Shown: positions 19,411 through 32,455 of the stretch, piece by piece | Layout: every line of letters starts with the position of its first letter | Numbering within the stretch: the stretch's first letter is position 1 | NCBI GenBank assembly: GCA_964019425.1 | Contig: OZ025790.1 | Span: 310,001 to 374,000, forward strand | Source: Flectonema sp. DT1601 | Lineage: Eukaryota; Euglenozoa; Diplonemea; Diplonemida; Diplonemidae | Reading direction: 5' to 3' | DNA: 64,000 nt | Notes under the pieces: model-generated | The model's input: the letters and a program-made list of their open reading frames with translations, nothing else | Told to the model about the DNA's origin: nothing | The model's database searches: none | Program-made: the position numbers and the translations under genes

Positions 19411-20011
19411 TGAATAAGAAATTTGGGAGAGGAATAGGGGCAGTGAACTTTTGATTCAGGCCCTTCCCAACGAACAGGACGAAGACTTCTAAAACCTGAG
19501 ATGAACCAATTGAGTTGAAACAAACAAATAACAGAGACGCAACACATACCGGAACATCATCGCAAGCAATGCTTCGGACCTCCGTCGACCTTCGTTCTTC
19601 CGGCGGCAAAGGGAAACAAGAAAGAACGGGCAATGAGACAAACCTGTTAGTTGGTGTTGTGTTGTTGTTAAAAACAAAAACATAAACGCCAGGAAGTTCG
19701 ACAACGAAGACATCGACATCGATCGCTGCTCTGCAGATGTCCGGCGGGTGTTTGTCTACACTGTGTTTATTGTTTGTTTTTTTCCCAAGGTTCAACCCTG
19801 GGAAGAGAAGTAAAAAATTCCGTCAGTGTTGGCCTTCCTGTTCGAAGGTGCGCACCAATGACGATAAATAGAGTGGGGGGGAGAAAACCTTTGATCCAAC
19901 TGGATCCCTTCACGAGCTGACATTGCCATGTGAAGTTAAATATTCTGGCGATGCCAGCTCAGGCGACTTAGCCTGCTTTTTTCTTTAAATAAAAAAAATA
20001 AAAAGATACCA
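19411..20011 (+). repeat. B unit, partial (B0)
   Basis: Right-hand 601 bp of the 1,282-bp B unit, from GAATAAGAAATTTGGG to AAAAGATACCA. It carries a private combination at the diagnostic sites (GATCGCTGCTCTGC with CATCGATCG), different from the two types in the other B copies. The minus-strand frame runs 19795-19343 and ends in array sequence. Confidence 0.85.
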
Positions 20012-20525
20012 CATCGACTATGTCGATTACTTTCTATTTTCCGTCCTGGTCAGGACGCTAAACTGATTGTTTTTTCTTTAAAAAATAAATAAAAAGAATA
20101 AAAAAGAAAAAAAAAAAAAAAAAAAGAATAAACAATGTTATCATTGTTTTGTTATCGATCGACTTTGTCGACTAATTTCTATTTTCCGTCCTGGTCAAGA
20201 CGCTAAACTGATTGTTTTTTCTTTAAAAAATAAATAAAAAGAATAAAAAAAAAAAAAACAAAAAAAAAAGAATAAACAATGTTATCATTGTTTTTTTATC
20301 GATCGACTATGTCGATCACTTTCTATTTTTCGTCCTGGTCAGGACGCTAAACTGATTGTTTTTTCTTTAAAAATAAATAAAAAGAATAAAAAAAAAAAGA
20401 AAAAAGGAATAAACAATGTTATCATTGTTTTTATTTTATCGATCGACTATGTCGATTACTTTCTATTTTCCGTCCTGGTCAAGACGCTAAACTGATTGTT
20501 TTTTCTTTAAAAAATAATAAGAAGG

Positions 20526-20557
<32 letters not shown>

Positions 20558-21489
20558 AATAAACAATGTTATCATTGTTTTTTTATCGATCGACTATGTC
20601 GATCACTTTCTATTTTTCGTCCTGGTCAAGACGCTAAACTGATTGTTTTTTCTTTAAAAATAATAAAAAGGATTTAAAAAAAAAATAAAAAAAAAAAAAA
20701 AAAGATTAAACAATGTTATCATTGTTTTTTTTTATCGATCGACTATGTCGATCACTTTCTATTTTCCGTCCTGGTCAAGACGCTAAACTGATTGTTTTTT
20801 TTTCAAAATTAATAAAAAAGAATATAAAAAAAAAATAAAAAAAGAAGAATAAACAATGTTATCATTGTTTTTTTTTTTATTGTTCGACTTTGTTGACTAA
20901 TTTCTATTTTCCGTTTTTTTTCTTTTTAAAAAATAAATAAAAAGAATTTAAAAAAAAAAAAAAAAAAAAGAATAAACAATGTTATCATTGTTTTTTTTTC
21001 ATCGATCGACTATGTCGATTACTTTCTATTTTCCGTCCTGGTCAAGACGCTAAACTGATTGTTTTTTTTTCAAAATTAATAAAAAAGAATATAAAAAAAA
21101 ACAAAAACAAAAAGAATAAACAATGTTATCATTGTTTTTTTTTTATCGTTCGACTTTGTCGACTAATTTTTATTTTCCGTTTTTTTTTCTTTAAAAATAA
21201 ATAAAAAGAATTTAAAAAAAAAAAAAAAAAAAAAGAATAAACAATGTTATCATTGTTTTTTTATCGATCGACTATGTCGATCACTTTCTATTTTCCGTCC
21301 TGGTCAAGACGCTAAACTGATTGTTTTTTCTTTAAAATAATAAAAAGGATTAAAAAAAAAAAAAAAAAAAAAAAAAGAATAAACAATGTTATCATTGTTT
21401 TTTATCGATCGACTATGTCGATCACTTTCTATTTTCCGTCCTGGTCAAGACGCTAAACTGATTGTTTTTTCTTTAAAAAATAATTAAAA

Positions 21490-21524
<35 letters not shown>

Positions 21525-21779
21525 TTAATCAATGTTATCATTGTTTTTTTATCGATCGACTATGTCGATCACTTTCAATTTTCCGTCCTGGTCAGGACGC
21601 TAAACTGATTGTTTTTTCTTTAAAAATAAATGAAAAGAACAAAAAAAAAAAAAAAAAAAAAAGGAATAAACAATGTTATCATTGTTTTTTTTTTATCGAT
21701 CGACTATGTCGATTACTTTCTATTTTCCGTCCTGGTCAAGACGCTAAACTGATTGTTTTTTCTTTAAAATAATTAAAAG

Positions 21780-21816
<37 letters not shown>

Positions 21817-22355
21817 ATAAACAATGTTATCATTGTTTTTTTTCTATCGATCGACTATGTCGATTAATTTCTATTTTCCGTCCTGATCGAGACGCTAAAC
21901 TGATTGTTTCCTTTTTTTAAATAATAAATAAAAAAAAAAAAAAAAAAAAAAAAAGAGCATCTCCCTGCTATCCTCATATCCCCACAATAATATTATACCT
22001 TTTCATTTTCTCTTTCCTTTTCTGGTCTTTTTTTTTCTTTTTTTCCTTTTTCATACAACGTTTTTTATTTATATTTTTTTTTTTTTTTTTTTTTTTCATG
22101 TTTGATTATTTCCTCTTCATATTTTTTTTTTTCTATTCTTTCTTTTTTTTTTTTTTTTTTTTCTCTGCCTCTCTCTCAATTCTGTTCGTTTCTTTGAAAC
22201 GAAAATTCATTTGAATATTATTCCTTGGTCAGCAACCATCATTGTCGCCCTTTGGGCCTGTTAAAAAAAAAAATAAAAATAAAAAGAAAGTTTACATCGG
22301 GAATAGGGCAGGAGCCAAAAGCTCCCAGTCCGTTACTTCCCACTTATCGAAATTC
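20012..22355 (+). mobile_element. X1: LINE 3' end (array plus tail), 2,344 bp
   Basis: Starts CATCGACTATGTCG right after GATACCA of B0 and ends TCGAAATTC before ACAGGTGGGG of B1. About 13 CAATGTTATCATTG units, then the tail from about 21953. Confidence 0.85.
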
Positions 22356-23637
22356 ACAGGTGGGGTGATGGGTTGCGCCACTGCAATCCAGTCACAAAAA
22401 GAAACAAAGGTAATCTCCAGGGTTCTCGACCCTTGGCTCTCCCTGCGCAAGCATCGCATGGAGGGTGACGCTAAGCACCCGGGGGGTACGAAACAAACTT
22501 TCCCCCTGCTGTCCTGTTTGAAATAAAAAAAAAAAAAAAAAAAAAACAAAGGGATAGAAGTAAACAGAATACATTACACCTCAACAGGTGACGCTAAACA
22601 CCCAGGGGATACAAACCAAACTTTCCCCCTGTTGCCCTGTTTGAAATAAATTAAAAAAAAGAACAAGAAAACAGAATACAATACTCAGCAATCAGACTCG
22701 TTCACTCGCTTCGTCAGAGCCGTTCGAGCCGATGCTCATGTAAAGTTACCTGTTTTCTTTTAACAAATTAAATAAAATAAAATAAAAATAAAGTATACAA
22801 ACCAAACTTTCCCTGGAATACAATACCTAACAATCAGTGCGTTCACTGGCCTTAGGGCTGTTCGGACTTATGCTTTGGACTGTTCCCTTGCAGAAAAAAA
22901 AGTAAAATAAACCAACTTTGGGACATTAGAAAAGCATAAAATAAAAGTTGCTACAACCAAAAGACAACTGCAAAAAATAAGGTTTTTGTAGGGGAGCTAC
23001 AATGTAGCAATAATGTCACACAGTCATGTGGCAAGCTGAATAAGAAATTTGGGAGAGGAATAGGGGCAGTGAACTTTTGATTCAGGCCCTTCCCAACGAA
23101 CAGGACGAAGACTTCTAAAACCTGAGATGAACCAATTGAGTTGAAACAAACAAATAACAGAGACGCAACACATACCGGAACATCATCGCAAGCAATGCTT
23201 CGGACCTCCGTCGACCTTCGTTCTTCCGGCGGCAAAGGGAAACAAGAAAGAACGGGCAATGAGACAAACCTGTTAGTTGGTGTTGTGTTGTTGTTAAAAA
23301 CAAAAACATAAACGCCAGGAAGTTCGACAACGAAGACATCGACATCGATCGCTACTCTGCAGATGTCCGGCGGGTGTTTGTCTACACTGTGTTTATTGTT
23401 TGTTTTTTTCCCAAGGTTCAACCCTGGGAAGAGAAGTAAAAAATTCCGTCAGTGTTGGCCTTCCTGTTCGAAGGTGCGCACCAATGACGATAAATAGAGT
23501 GGGGGGGAGAAAACCTTTGATCCAACTGGATCCCTTCACGAGCTGACATTGCCATGTGAAGTTAAATATTCTGGCGATGCCAGCTCAGGCGACTTAGCCT
23601 GCTTTTTTCTTTAAATAAAAAAAATAAAAAGATACCA
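22356..23637 (+). repeat. B unit B1 (type V), 1,282 bp
   Basis: Complete B. Internal structure: an ancient duplication (GGTGACGCTAAGCACCC at 22464 and GGTGACGCTAAACACCC at 22587, each followed by AAACTTTCCCCCTG and CTGTTTGAAATAAA), then a second weaker pair around AATACAATAC at 22677 and 22818, the hairpin GCTACAATGTAGC, and a minus-strand 156-codon frame. Diagnostic sites: GATCGCTACTCTGC. Confidence 0.9.
22951..23421 (-). CDS. Doubtful 156-aa frame carried by every B unit
   Basis: Open from ATG at 23421 to a stop at 22951. It recurs in the other complete B units (24704-24234, 28614-28144, 29896-29426, 33522-33052, 36999-36529, 40625-40155, 41907-41437, 59108-58638) and shortened in 63383-62970. 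Changes are confined to CRVAIDVD versus CRAAINVD. The product would be hydrophobic, Val/Phe/Leu-rich (FVVELPGVYVFVFNNN) with no recognisable domain. The minus strand also holds intron-like segments: GTATGT...CATCTCAG (23175-23122, 54 nt) and GTTTATG...ACTAACAG (23313-23270, 44 nt, with a CTAAC branch-like motif), so a spliced transcript is possible. Identity among copies is explained by recent duplication, not selection. Treat it as a hypothetical frame. Confidence 0.2.
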   Translation of the reverse strand: MNLGKKTNNKHSVDKHPPDICRVAIDVDVFVVELPGVYVFVFNNNTTPTNRFVSLPVLSCFPLPPEERRSTEVRSIACDDVPVCVASLLFVCFNSIGSSQVLEVFVLFVGKGLNQKFTAPIPLPNFLFSLPHDCVTLLLHCSSPTKTLFFAVVFWL

Positions 23638-24920
23638 ACAGGTGGGGTGATGGGTTGCGCCACTGCAATCCAGTCACAAAAAGAAACAAAGGTAATCTCC
23701 AGGGTTCTCGACCCTTGGCTCTCCCTGCGCAAGCATCGCATGGAGGGTGACGCTAAGCACCCGGGGGGTACGAAACAAACTTTCCCCCTGCTGTCCTGTT
23801 TGAAATAAAAAAAAAAAAAAAAAAAAAAACAAAGGGATAGAAGTAAACAGAATACATTACACCTCAACAGGTGACGCTAAACACCCAGGGGATACAAACC
23901 AAACTTTCCCCCTGTTGCCCTGTTTGAAATAAATTAAAAAAAAGAACAAGAAAACAGAATACAATACTCAGCAATCAGACTCGTTCACTCGCTTCGTCAG
24001 AGCCGTTCGAGCCGATGCTCATGTAAAGTTACCTGTTTTCTTTTAACAAATTAAATAAAATAAAATAAAAATAAAGTATACAAACCAAACTTTCCCTGGA
24101 ATACAATACCTAACAATCAGTGCGTTCACTGGCCTTAGGGCTGTTCGGACTTATGCTTTGGACTGTTCCCTTGCAGAAAAAAAAGTAAAATAAACCAACT
24201 TTGGGACATTAGAAAAGCATAAAATAAAAGTTGCTACAACCAAAAGACAACTGCAAAAAATAAGGTTTTTGTAGGGGAGCTACAATGTAGCAATAATGTC
24301 ACACAGTCATGTGGCAAGCTGAATAAGAAATTTGGGAGAGGAATAGGGGCAGTGAACTTTTGATTCAGGCCCTTCCCAACGAACAGGACGAAGACTTCTA
24401 AAACCTGAGATGAACCAATTGAGTTGAAACAAACAAATAACAGAGACGCAACACATACCGGAACATCATCGCAAGCAATGCTTCGGACCTCCGTCGACCT
24501 TCGTTCTTCCGGCGGCAAAGGGAAACAAGAAAGAACGGGCAATGAGACAAACCTGTTAGTTGGTGTTGTGTTGTTGTTAAAAACAAAAACATAAACGCCA
24601 GGAAGTTCGACAACGAAGACATCGACATTGATCGCTGCTCTGCAGATGTCCGGCGGGTGTTTGTCTACACTGTGTTTATTGTTTGTTTTTTTCCCAAGGT
24701 TCAACCCTGGGAAGAGAAGTAAAAAATTCCGTCAGTGTTGGCCTTCCTGTTCGAAGGTGCGCACCAATGACGATAAATAGAGTGGGGGGGAGAAAACCTT
24801 TGATCCAACTGGATCCCTTCACGAGCTGACATTGCCATGTGAAGTTAAATATTCTGGCGATGCCAGCTCAGGCGACTTAGCCTGTTTTTTTCTTTAAATA
24901 AAAAAAATAAAAAGATACCA
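23638..24920 (+). repeat. B unit B2 (type N), 1,283 bp
   Basis: Directly follows B1 without any LINE sequence: the junction reads GATACCAACAGGTGG, the empty site for the X insertions. Diagnostic sites: CATTGATCGCTGCTCTGC. Confidence 0.9.
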
Positions 24921-25434
24921 CATCGACTATGTCGATTACTTTCTATTTTCCGTCCTGGTCAGGACGCTAAACTGATTGTTTTTTCTTTAAAAAATAAATA
25001 AAAAGAATAAAAAAGAAAAAAAAAAAAAAAAAAAGAATAAACAATGTTATCATTGTTTTGTTATCGATCGACTTTGTCGACTAATTTCTATTTTCCGTCC
25101 TGGTCAAGACGCTAAACTGATTGTTTTTTCTTTAAAAAATAAATAAAAAGAATAAAAAAAAAAAAAACAAAAAAAAAAGAATAAACAATGTTATCATTGT
25201 TTTTTTATCGATCGACTATGTCGATCACTTTCTATTTTTCGTCCTGGTCAGGACGCTAAACTGATTGTTTTTTCTTTAAAAATAAATAAAAAGAATAAAA
25301 AAAAAAAGAAAAAAGGAATAAACAATGTTATCATTGTTTTTATTTTATCGATCGACTATGTCGATTACTTTCTATTTTCCGTCCTGGTCAAGACGCTAAA
25401 CTGATTGTTTTTTCTTTAAAAAATAATAAGAAGG

Positions 25435-25466
<32 letters not shown>

Positions 25467-26683
25467 AATAAACAATGTTATCATTGTTTTTTTATCGATC
25501 GACTATGTCGATCACTTTCTATTTTTCGTCCTGGTCAAGACGCTAAACTGATTGTTTTTTCTTTAAAAATAATAAAAAGGATTTAAAAAAAAAATAAAAA
25601 AAAAAAAAAAAAGATTAAACAATGTTATCATTGTTTTTTTTTATCGATCGACTATGTCGATCACTTTCTATTTTCCGTCCTGGTCAAGACGCTAAACTGA
25701 TTGTTTTTTTTTCAAAATTAATAAAAAAGAATATAAAAAAAAAATAAAAAAAGAAGAATAAACAATGTTATCATTGTTTTTTTTTTTATTGTTCGACTTT
25801 GTTGACTAATTTCTATTTTCCGTTTTTTTTCTTTTTAAAAAATAAATAAAAAGAATTTAAAAAAAAAAAAAAAAAAAAGAATAAACAATGTTATCATTGT
25901 TTTTTTTTCATCGATCGACTATGTCGATTACTTTCTATTTTCCGTCCTGGTCAAGACGCTAAACTGATTGTTTTTTTTTCAAAATTAATAAAAAAGAATA
26001 TAAAAAAAAACAAAAACAAAAAGAATAAACAATGTTATCATTGTTTTTTTTTTATCGTTCGACTTTGTCGACTAATTTTTATTTTCCGTTTTTTTTTCTT
26101 TAAAAATAAATAAAAAGAATTTAAAAAAAAAAAAAAAAAAAAGAATAAACAATGTTATCATTGTTTTTTTATCGATCGACTATGTCGATCACTTTCTATT
26201 TTCCGTCCTGGTCAAGACGCTAAACTGATTGTTTTTTCTTTAAAATAATAAAAAGGATTAAAAAAAAAAAAAAAAAAAAAAAAAGATTAATCAATGTTAT
26301 CATTGTTTTTTTATCGATCGACTATGTCGATCACTTTCAATTTTCCGTCCTGGTCAGGACGCTAAACTGATTGTTTTTTCTTTAAAAATAAATGAAAAGA
26401 ACAAAAAAAAAAAAAAAAAAAAAGGAATAAACAATGTTATCATTGTTTTTTTTTTATCGATCGACTATGTCGATTACTTTCTATTTTCCGTCCTGGTCAA
26501 GACGCTAAACTGATTGTTTTTTCTTTAAAATAATAAAAAGGATTAAAAAAAAAAAAAAAAAAAAAAAAAGAATAAACAATGTTATCATTGTTTTTTATCG
26601 ATCGACTATGTCGATCACTTTCTATTTTCCGTCCTGGTCAAGACGCTAAACTGATTGTTTTTTCTTTAAAAAATAATTAAAAG

Positions 26684-26716
<33 letters not shown>

Positions 26717-26972
26717 ATTAATCAATGTTATCATTGTTTTTTTATCGATCGACTATGTCGATCACTTTCAATTTTCCGTCCTGGTCAGGACGCTAAACTG
26801 ATTGTTTTTTCTTTAAAAATAAATGAAAAGAACAAAAAAAAAAAAAAAAAAAAAAGGAATAAACAATGTTATCATTGTTTTTTTTTTATCGATCGACTAT
26901 GTCGATTACTTTCTATTTTCCGTCCTGGTCAAGACGCTAAACTGATTGTTTTTTCTTTAAAATAATTAAAAG

Positions 26973-27009
<37 letters not shown>

Positions 27010-27548
27010 ATAAACAATGTTATCATTGTTTTTTTTCTATCGATCGACTATGTCGATTAATTTCTATTTTCCGTCCTGATCGAGACGCTAAACTGATTGT
27101 TTCCTTTTTTTAAATAATAAATAAAAAAAAAAAAAAAAAAAAAAAAAGAGCATCTCCCTGCTATCCTCATATCCCCACAATAATATTATACCTTTTCATT
27201 TTCTCTTTCCTTTTCTGGTCTTTTTTTTTCTTTTTTTCCTTTTTCATACAACGTTTTTTATTTATATTTTTTTTTTTTTTTTTTTTTTTCATGTTTGATT
27301 ATTTCCTCTTCATATTTTTTTTTTTCTATTCTTTCTTTTTTTTTTTTTTTTTTTTCTCTGCCTCTCTCTCAATTCTGTTCGTTTCTTTGAAACGAAAATT
27401 CATTTGAATATTATTCCTTGGTCAGCAACCATCATTGTCGCCCTTTGGGCCTGTTAAAAAAAAAAATAAAAATAAAAAGAAAGTTTACATCGGGAATAGG
27501 GCAGGAGCCAAAAGCTCCCAGTCCGTTACTTCCCACTTATCGAAATTC
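24921..27548 (+). mobile_element. X2: LINE 3' end, 2,628 bp (two extra array units)
   Basis: Same as X1 except for a ~285-bp internal duplication: the pair of units with GATTAATCAATGTTATC and ACTTTCAATTTTCCG appears twice (about 26280-26560 and 26710-26990). Same start and end junctions as X1. Confidence 0.85.
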
Positions 27549-28830
27549 ACAGGTGGGGTGATGGGTTGCGCCACTGCAATCCAGTCACAAAAAGAAACAA
27601 AGGTAATCTCCAGGGTTCTCGACCCTTGGCTCTCCCTGCGCAAGCATCGCATGGAGGGTGACGCTAAGCACCCGGGGGGTACGAAACAAACTTTCCCCCT
27701 GCTGTCCTGTTTGAAATAAAAAAAAAAAAAAAAAAAAAACAAAGGGATAGAAGTAAACAGAATACATTACACCTCAACAGGTGACGCTAAACACCCAGGG
27801 GATACAAACCAAACTTTCCCCCTGTTGCCCTGTTTGAAATAAATTAAAAAAAAGAACAAGAAAACAGAATACAATACTCAGCAATCAGACTCGTTCACTC
27901 GCTTCGTCAGAGCCGTTCGAGCCGATGCTCATGTAAAGTTACCTGTTTTCTTTTAACAAATTAAATAAAATAAAATAAAAATAAAGTATACAAACCAAAC
28001 TTTCCCTGGAATACAATACCTAACAATCAGTGCGTTCACTGGCCTTAGGGCTGTTCGGACTTATGCTTTGGACTGTTCCCTTGCAGAAAAAAAAGTAAAA
28101 TAAACCAACTTTGGGACATTAGAAAAGCATAAAATAAAAGTTGCTACAACCAAAAGACAACTGCAAAAAATAAGGTTTTTGTAGGGGAGCTACAATGTAG
28201 CAATAATGTCACACAGTCATGTGGCAAGCTGAATAAGAAATTTGGGAGAGGAATAGGGGCAGTGAACTTTTGATTCAGGCCCTTCCCAACGAACAGGACG
28301 AAGACTTCTAAAACCTGAGATGAACCAATTGAGTTGAAACAAACAAATAACAGAGACGCAACACATACCGGAACATCATCGCAAGCAATGCTTCGGACCT
28401 CCGTCGACCTTCGTTCTTCCGGCGGCAAAGGGAAACAAGAAAGAACGGGCAATGAGACAAACCTGTTAGTTGGTGTTGTGTTGTTGTTAAAAACAAAAAC
28501 ATAAACGCCAGGAAGTTCGACAACGAAGACATCGACATCGATCGCTACTCTGCAGATGTCCGGCGGGTGTTTGTCTACACTGTGTTTATTGTTTGTTTTT
28601 TTCCCAAGGTTCAACCCTGGGAAGAGAAGTAAAAAATTCCGTCAGTGTTGGCCTTCCTGTTCGAAGGTGCGCACCAATGACGATAAATAGAGTGGGGGGG
28701 AGAAAACCTTTGATCCAACTGGATCCCTTCACGAGCTGACATTGCCATGTGAAGTTAAATATTCTGGCGATGCCAGCTCAGGCGACTTAGCCTGCTTTTT
28801 TCTTTAAATAAAAAAAATAAAAAGATACCA
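27549..28830 (+). repeat. B unit B3 (type V), 1,282 bp
   Basis: Equivalent to B1, carrying GATCGCTACTCTGC. X2-B3-B4 repeats the X1-B1-B2 arrangement. Confidence 0.9.
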
Positions 28831-30112
28831 ACAGGTGGGGTGATGGGTTGCGCCACTGCAATCCAGTCACAAAAAGAAACAAAGGTAATCTCCAGGGTTC
28901 TCGACCCTTGGCTCTCCCTGCGCAAGCATCGCATGGAGGGTGACGCTAAGCACCCGGGGGGTACGAAACAAACTTTCCCCCTGCTGTCCTGTTTGAAATA
29001 AAAAAAAAAAAAAAAAAAAAACAAAGGGATAGAAGTAAACAGAATACATTACACCTCAACAGGTGACGCTAAACACCCAGGGGATACAAACCAAACTTTC
29101 CCCCTGTTGCCCTGTTTGAAATAAATTAAAAAAAAGAACAAGAAAACAGAATACAATACTCAGCAATCAGACTCGTTCACTCGCTTCGTCAGAGCCGTTC
29201 GAGCCGATGCTCATGTAAAGTTACCTGTTTTCTTTTAACAAATTAAATAAAATAAAATAAAAATAAAGTATACAAACCAAACTTTCCCTGGAATACAATA
29301 CCTAACAATCAGTGCGTTCACTGGCCTTAGGGCTGTTCGGACTTATGCTTTGGACTGTTCCCTTGCAGAAAAAAAAGTAAAATAAACCAACTTTGGGACA
29401 TTAGAAAAGCATAAAATAAAAGTTGCTACAACCAAAAGACAACTGCAAAAAATAAGGTTTTTGTAGGGGAGCTACAATGTAGCAATAATGTCACACAGTC
29501 ATGTGGCAAGCTGAATAAGAAATTTGGGAGAGGAATAGGGGCAGTGAACTTTTGATTCAGGCCCTTCCCAACGAACAGGACGAAGACTTCTAAAACCTGA
29601 GATGAACCAATTGAGTTGAAACAAACAAATAACAGAGACGCAACACATACCGGAACATCATCGCAAGCAATGCTTCGGACCTCCGTCGACCTTCGTTCTT
29701 CCGGCGGCAAAGGGAAACAAGAAAGAACGGGCAATGAGACAAACCTGTTAGTTGGTGTTGTGTTGTTGTTAAAAACAAAAACATAAACGCCAGGAAGTTC
29801 GACAACGAAGACATCGACATTGATCGCTGCTCTGCAGATGTCCGGCGGGTGTTTGTCTACACTGTGTTTATTGTTTGTTTTTTTCCCAAGGTTCAACCCT
29901 GGGAAGAGAAGTAAAAAATTCCGTCAGTGTTGGCCTTCCTGTTCGAAGGTGCGCACCAATGACGATAAATAGAGTGGGGGGGAGAAAACCTTTGATCCAA
30001 CTGGATCCCTTCACGAGCTGACATTGCCATGTGAAGTTAAATATTCTGGCGATGCCAGCTCAGGCGACTTAGCCTGTTTTTTTCTTTAAATAAAAAAAAT
30101 AAAAAGATACCA
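28831..30112 (+). repeat. B unit B4 (type N), 1,282 bp
   Basis: Equivalent to B2 (CATTGATCGCTGC); directly joined to B3. Confidence 0.9.
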
Positions 30113-30625
30113 CATCGACTATGTCGATTACTTTCTATTTTCCGTCCTGGTCAGGACGCTAAACTGATTGTTTTTTCTTTAAAAAATAAATAAAAAGAAT
30201 AAAAAAGAAAAAAAAAAAAAAAAAAGAATAAACAATGTTATCATTGTTTTGTTATCGATCGACTTTGTCGACTAATTTCTATTTTCCGTCCTGGTCAAGA
30301 CGCTAAACTGATTGTTTTTTCTTTAAAAAATAAATAAAAAGAATAAAAAAAAAAAAAACAAAAAAAAAAGAATAAACAATGTTATCATTGTTTTTTTATC
30401 GATCGACTATGTCGATCACTTTCTATTTTTCGTCCTGGTCAGGACGCTAAACTGATTGTTTTTTCTTTAAAAATAAATAAAAAGAATAAAAAAAAAAAGA
30501 AAAAAGGAATAAACAATGTTATCATTGTTTTTATTTTATCGATCGACTATGTCGATTACTTTCTATTTTCCGTCCTGGTCAAGACGCTAAACTGATTGTT
30601 TTTTCTTTAAAAAATAATAAGAAGG

Positions 30626-30657
<32 letters not shown>

Positions 30658-31590
30658 AATAAACAATGTTATCATTGTTTTTTTATCGATCGACTATGTC
30701 GATCACTTTCTATTTTTCGTCCTGGTCAAGACGCTAAACTGATTGTTTTTTCTTTAAAAATAATAAAAAGGATTTAAAAAAAAAATAAAAAAAAAAAAAA
30801 AAAGATTAAACAATGTTATCATTGTTTTTTTTTATCGATCGACTATGTCGATCACTTTCTATTTTCCGTCCTGGTCAAGACGCTAAACTGATTGTTTTTT
30901 TTTCAAAATTAATAAAAAAGAATATAAAAAAAAAATAAAAAAAGAAGAATAAACAATGTTATCATTGTTTTTTTTTTTATTGTTCGACTTTGTTGACTAA
31001 TTTCTATTTTCCGTTTTTTTTCTTTTTAAAAAATAAATAAAAAGAATTTAAAAAAAAAAAAAAAAAAAAGAATAAACAATGTTATCATTGTTTTTTTTTC
31101 ATCGATCGACTATGTCGATTACTTTCTATTTTCCGTCCTGGTCAAGACGCTAAACTGATTGTTTTTTTTTCAAAATTAATAAAAAAGAATATAAAAAAAA
31201 ACAAAAACAAAAAGAATAAACAATGTTATCATTGTTTTTTTTTTATCGTTCGACTTTGTCGACTAATTTTTATTTTCCGTTTTTTTTTCTTTAAAAATAA
31301 ATAAAAAGAATTTAAAAAAAAAAAAAAAAAAAAAGAATAAACAATGTTATCATTGTTTTTTTATCGATCGACTATGTCGATCACTTTCTATTTTCCGTCC
31401 TGGTCAAGACGCTAAACTGATTGTTTTTTCTTTAAAATAATAAAAAGGATTAAAAAAAAAAAAAAAAAAAAAAAAAGAATAAACAATGTTATCATTGTTT
31501 TTTATCGATCGACTATGTCGATCACTTTCTATTTTCCGTCCTGGTCAAGACGCTAAACTGATTGTTTTTTCTTTAAAAAATAATTAAAAG

Positions 31591-31623
<33 letters not shown>

Positions 31624-31879
31624 ATTAATCAATGTTATCATTGTTTTTTTATCGATCGACTATGTCGATCACTTTCAATTTTCCGTCCTGGTCAGGACGC
31701 TAAACTGATTGTTTTTTCTTTAAAAATAAATGAAAAGAACAAAAAAAAAAAAAAAAAAAAAAGGAATAAACAATGTTATCATTGTTTTTTTTTTATCGAT
31801 CGACTATGTCGATTACTTTCTATTTTCCGTCCTGGTCAAGACGCTAAACTGATTGTTTTTTCTTTAAAATAATTAAAAG

Positions 31880-31916
<37 letters not shown>

Positions 31917-32455
31917 ATAAACAATGTTATCATTGTTTTTTTTCTATCGATCGACTATGTCGATTAATTTCTATTTTCCGTCCTGATCGAGACGCTAAAC
32001 TGATTGTTTCCTTTTTTTAAATAATAAATAAAAAAAAAAAAAAAAAAAAAAAAAGAGCATCTCCCTGCTATCCTCATATCCCCACAATAATATTATACCT
32101 TTTCATTTTCTCTTTCCTTTTCTGGTCTTTTTTTTTCTTTTTTTCCTTTTTCATACAACGTTTTTTATTTATATTTTTTTTTTTTTTTTTTTTTTTCATG
32201 TTTGATTATTTCCTCTTCATATTTTTTTTTTTCTATTCTTTCTTTTTTTTTTTTTTTTTTTTCTCTGCCTCTCTCTCAATTCTGTTCGTTTCTTTGAAAC
32301 GAAAATTCATTTGAATATTATTCCTTGGTCAGCAACCATCATTGTCGCCCTTTGGGCCTGTTAAAAAAAAAAATAAAAATAAAAAGAAAGTTTACATCGG
32401 GAATAGGGCAGGAGCCAAAAGCTCCCAGTCCGTTACTTCCCACTTATCGAAATTC
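30113..32455 (+). mobile_element. X3: LINE 3' end, 2,343 bp
   Basis: Equivalent to X1, without the X2 duplication. Same junctions. Confidence 0.85.

Noticed and set aside
22242-22526. Plus-strand 94-codon frame MSPFGPVKKKNKNKKKVYIG recurring at each X/B junction.
   Set aside because: It spans the LINE tail, an A run and the start of B, so it is a by-product of the junction. It is repeated only because the junction is.
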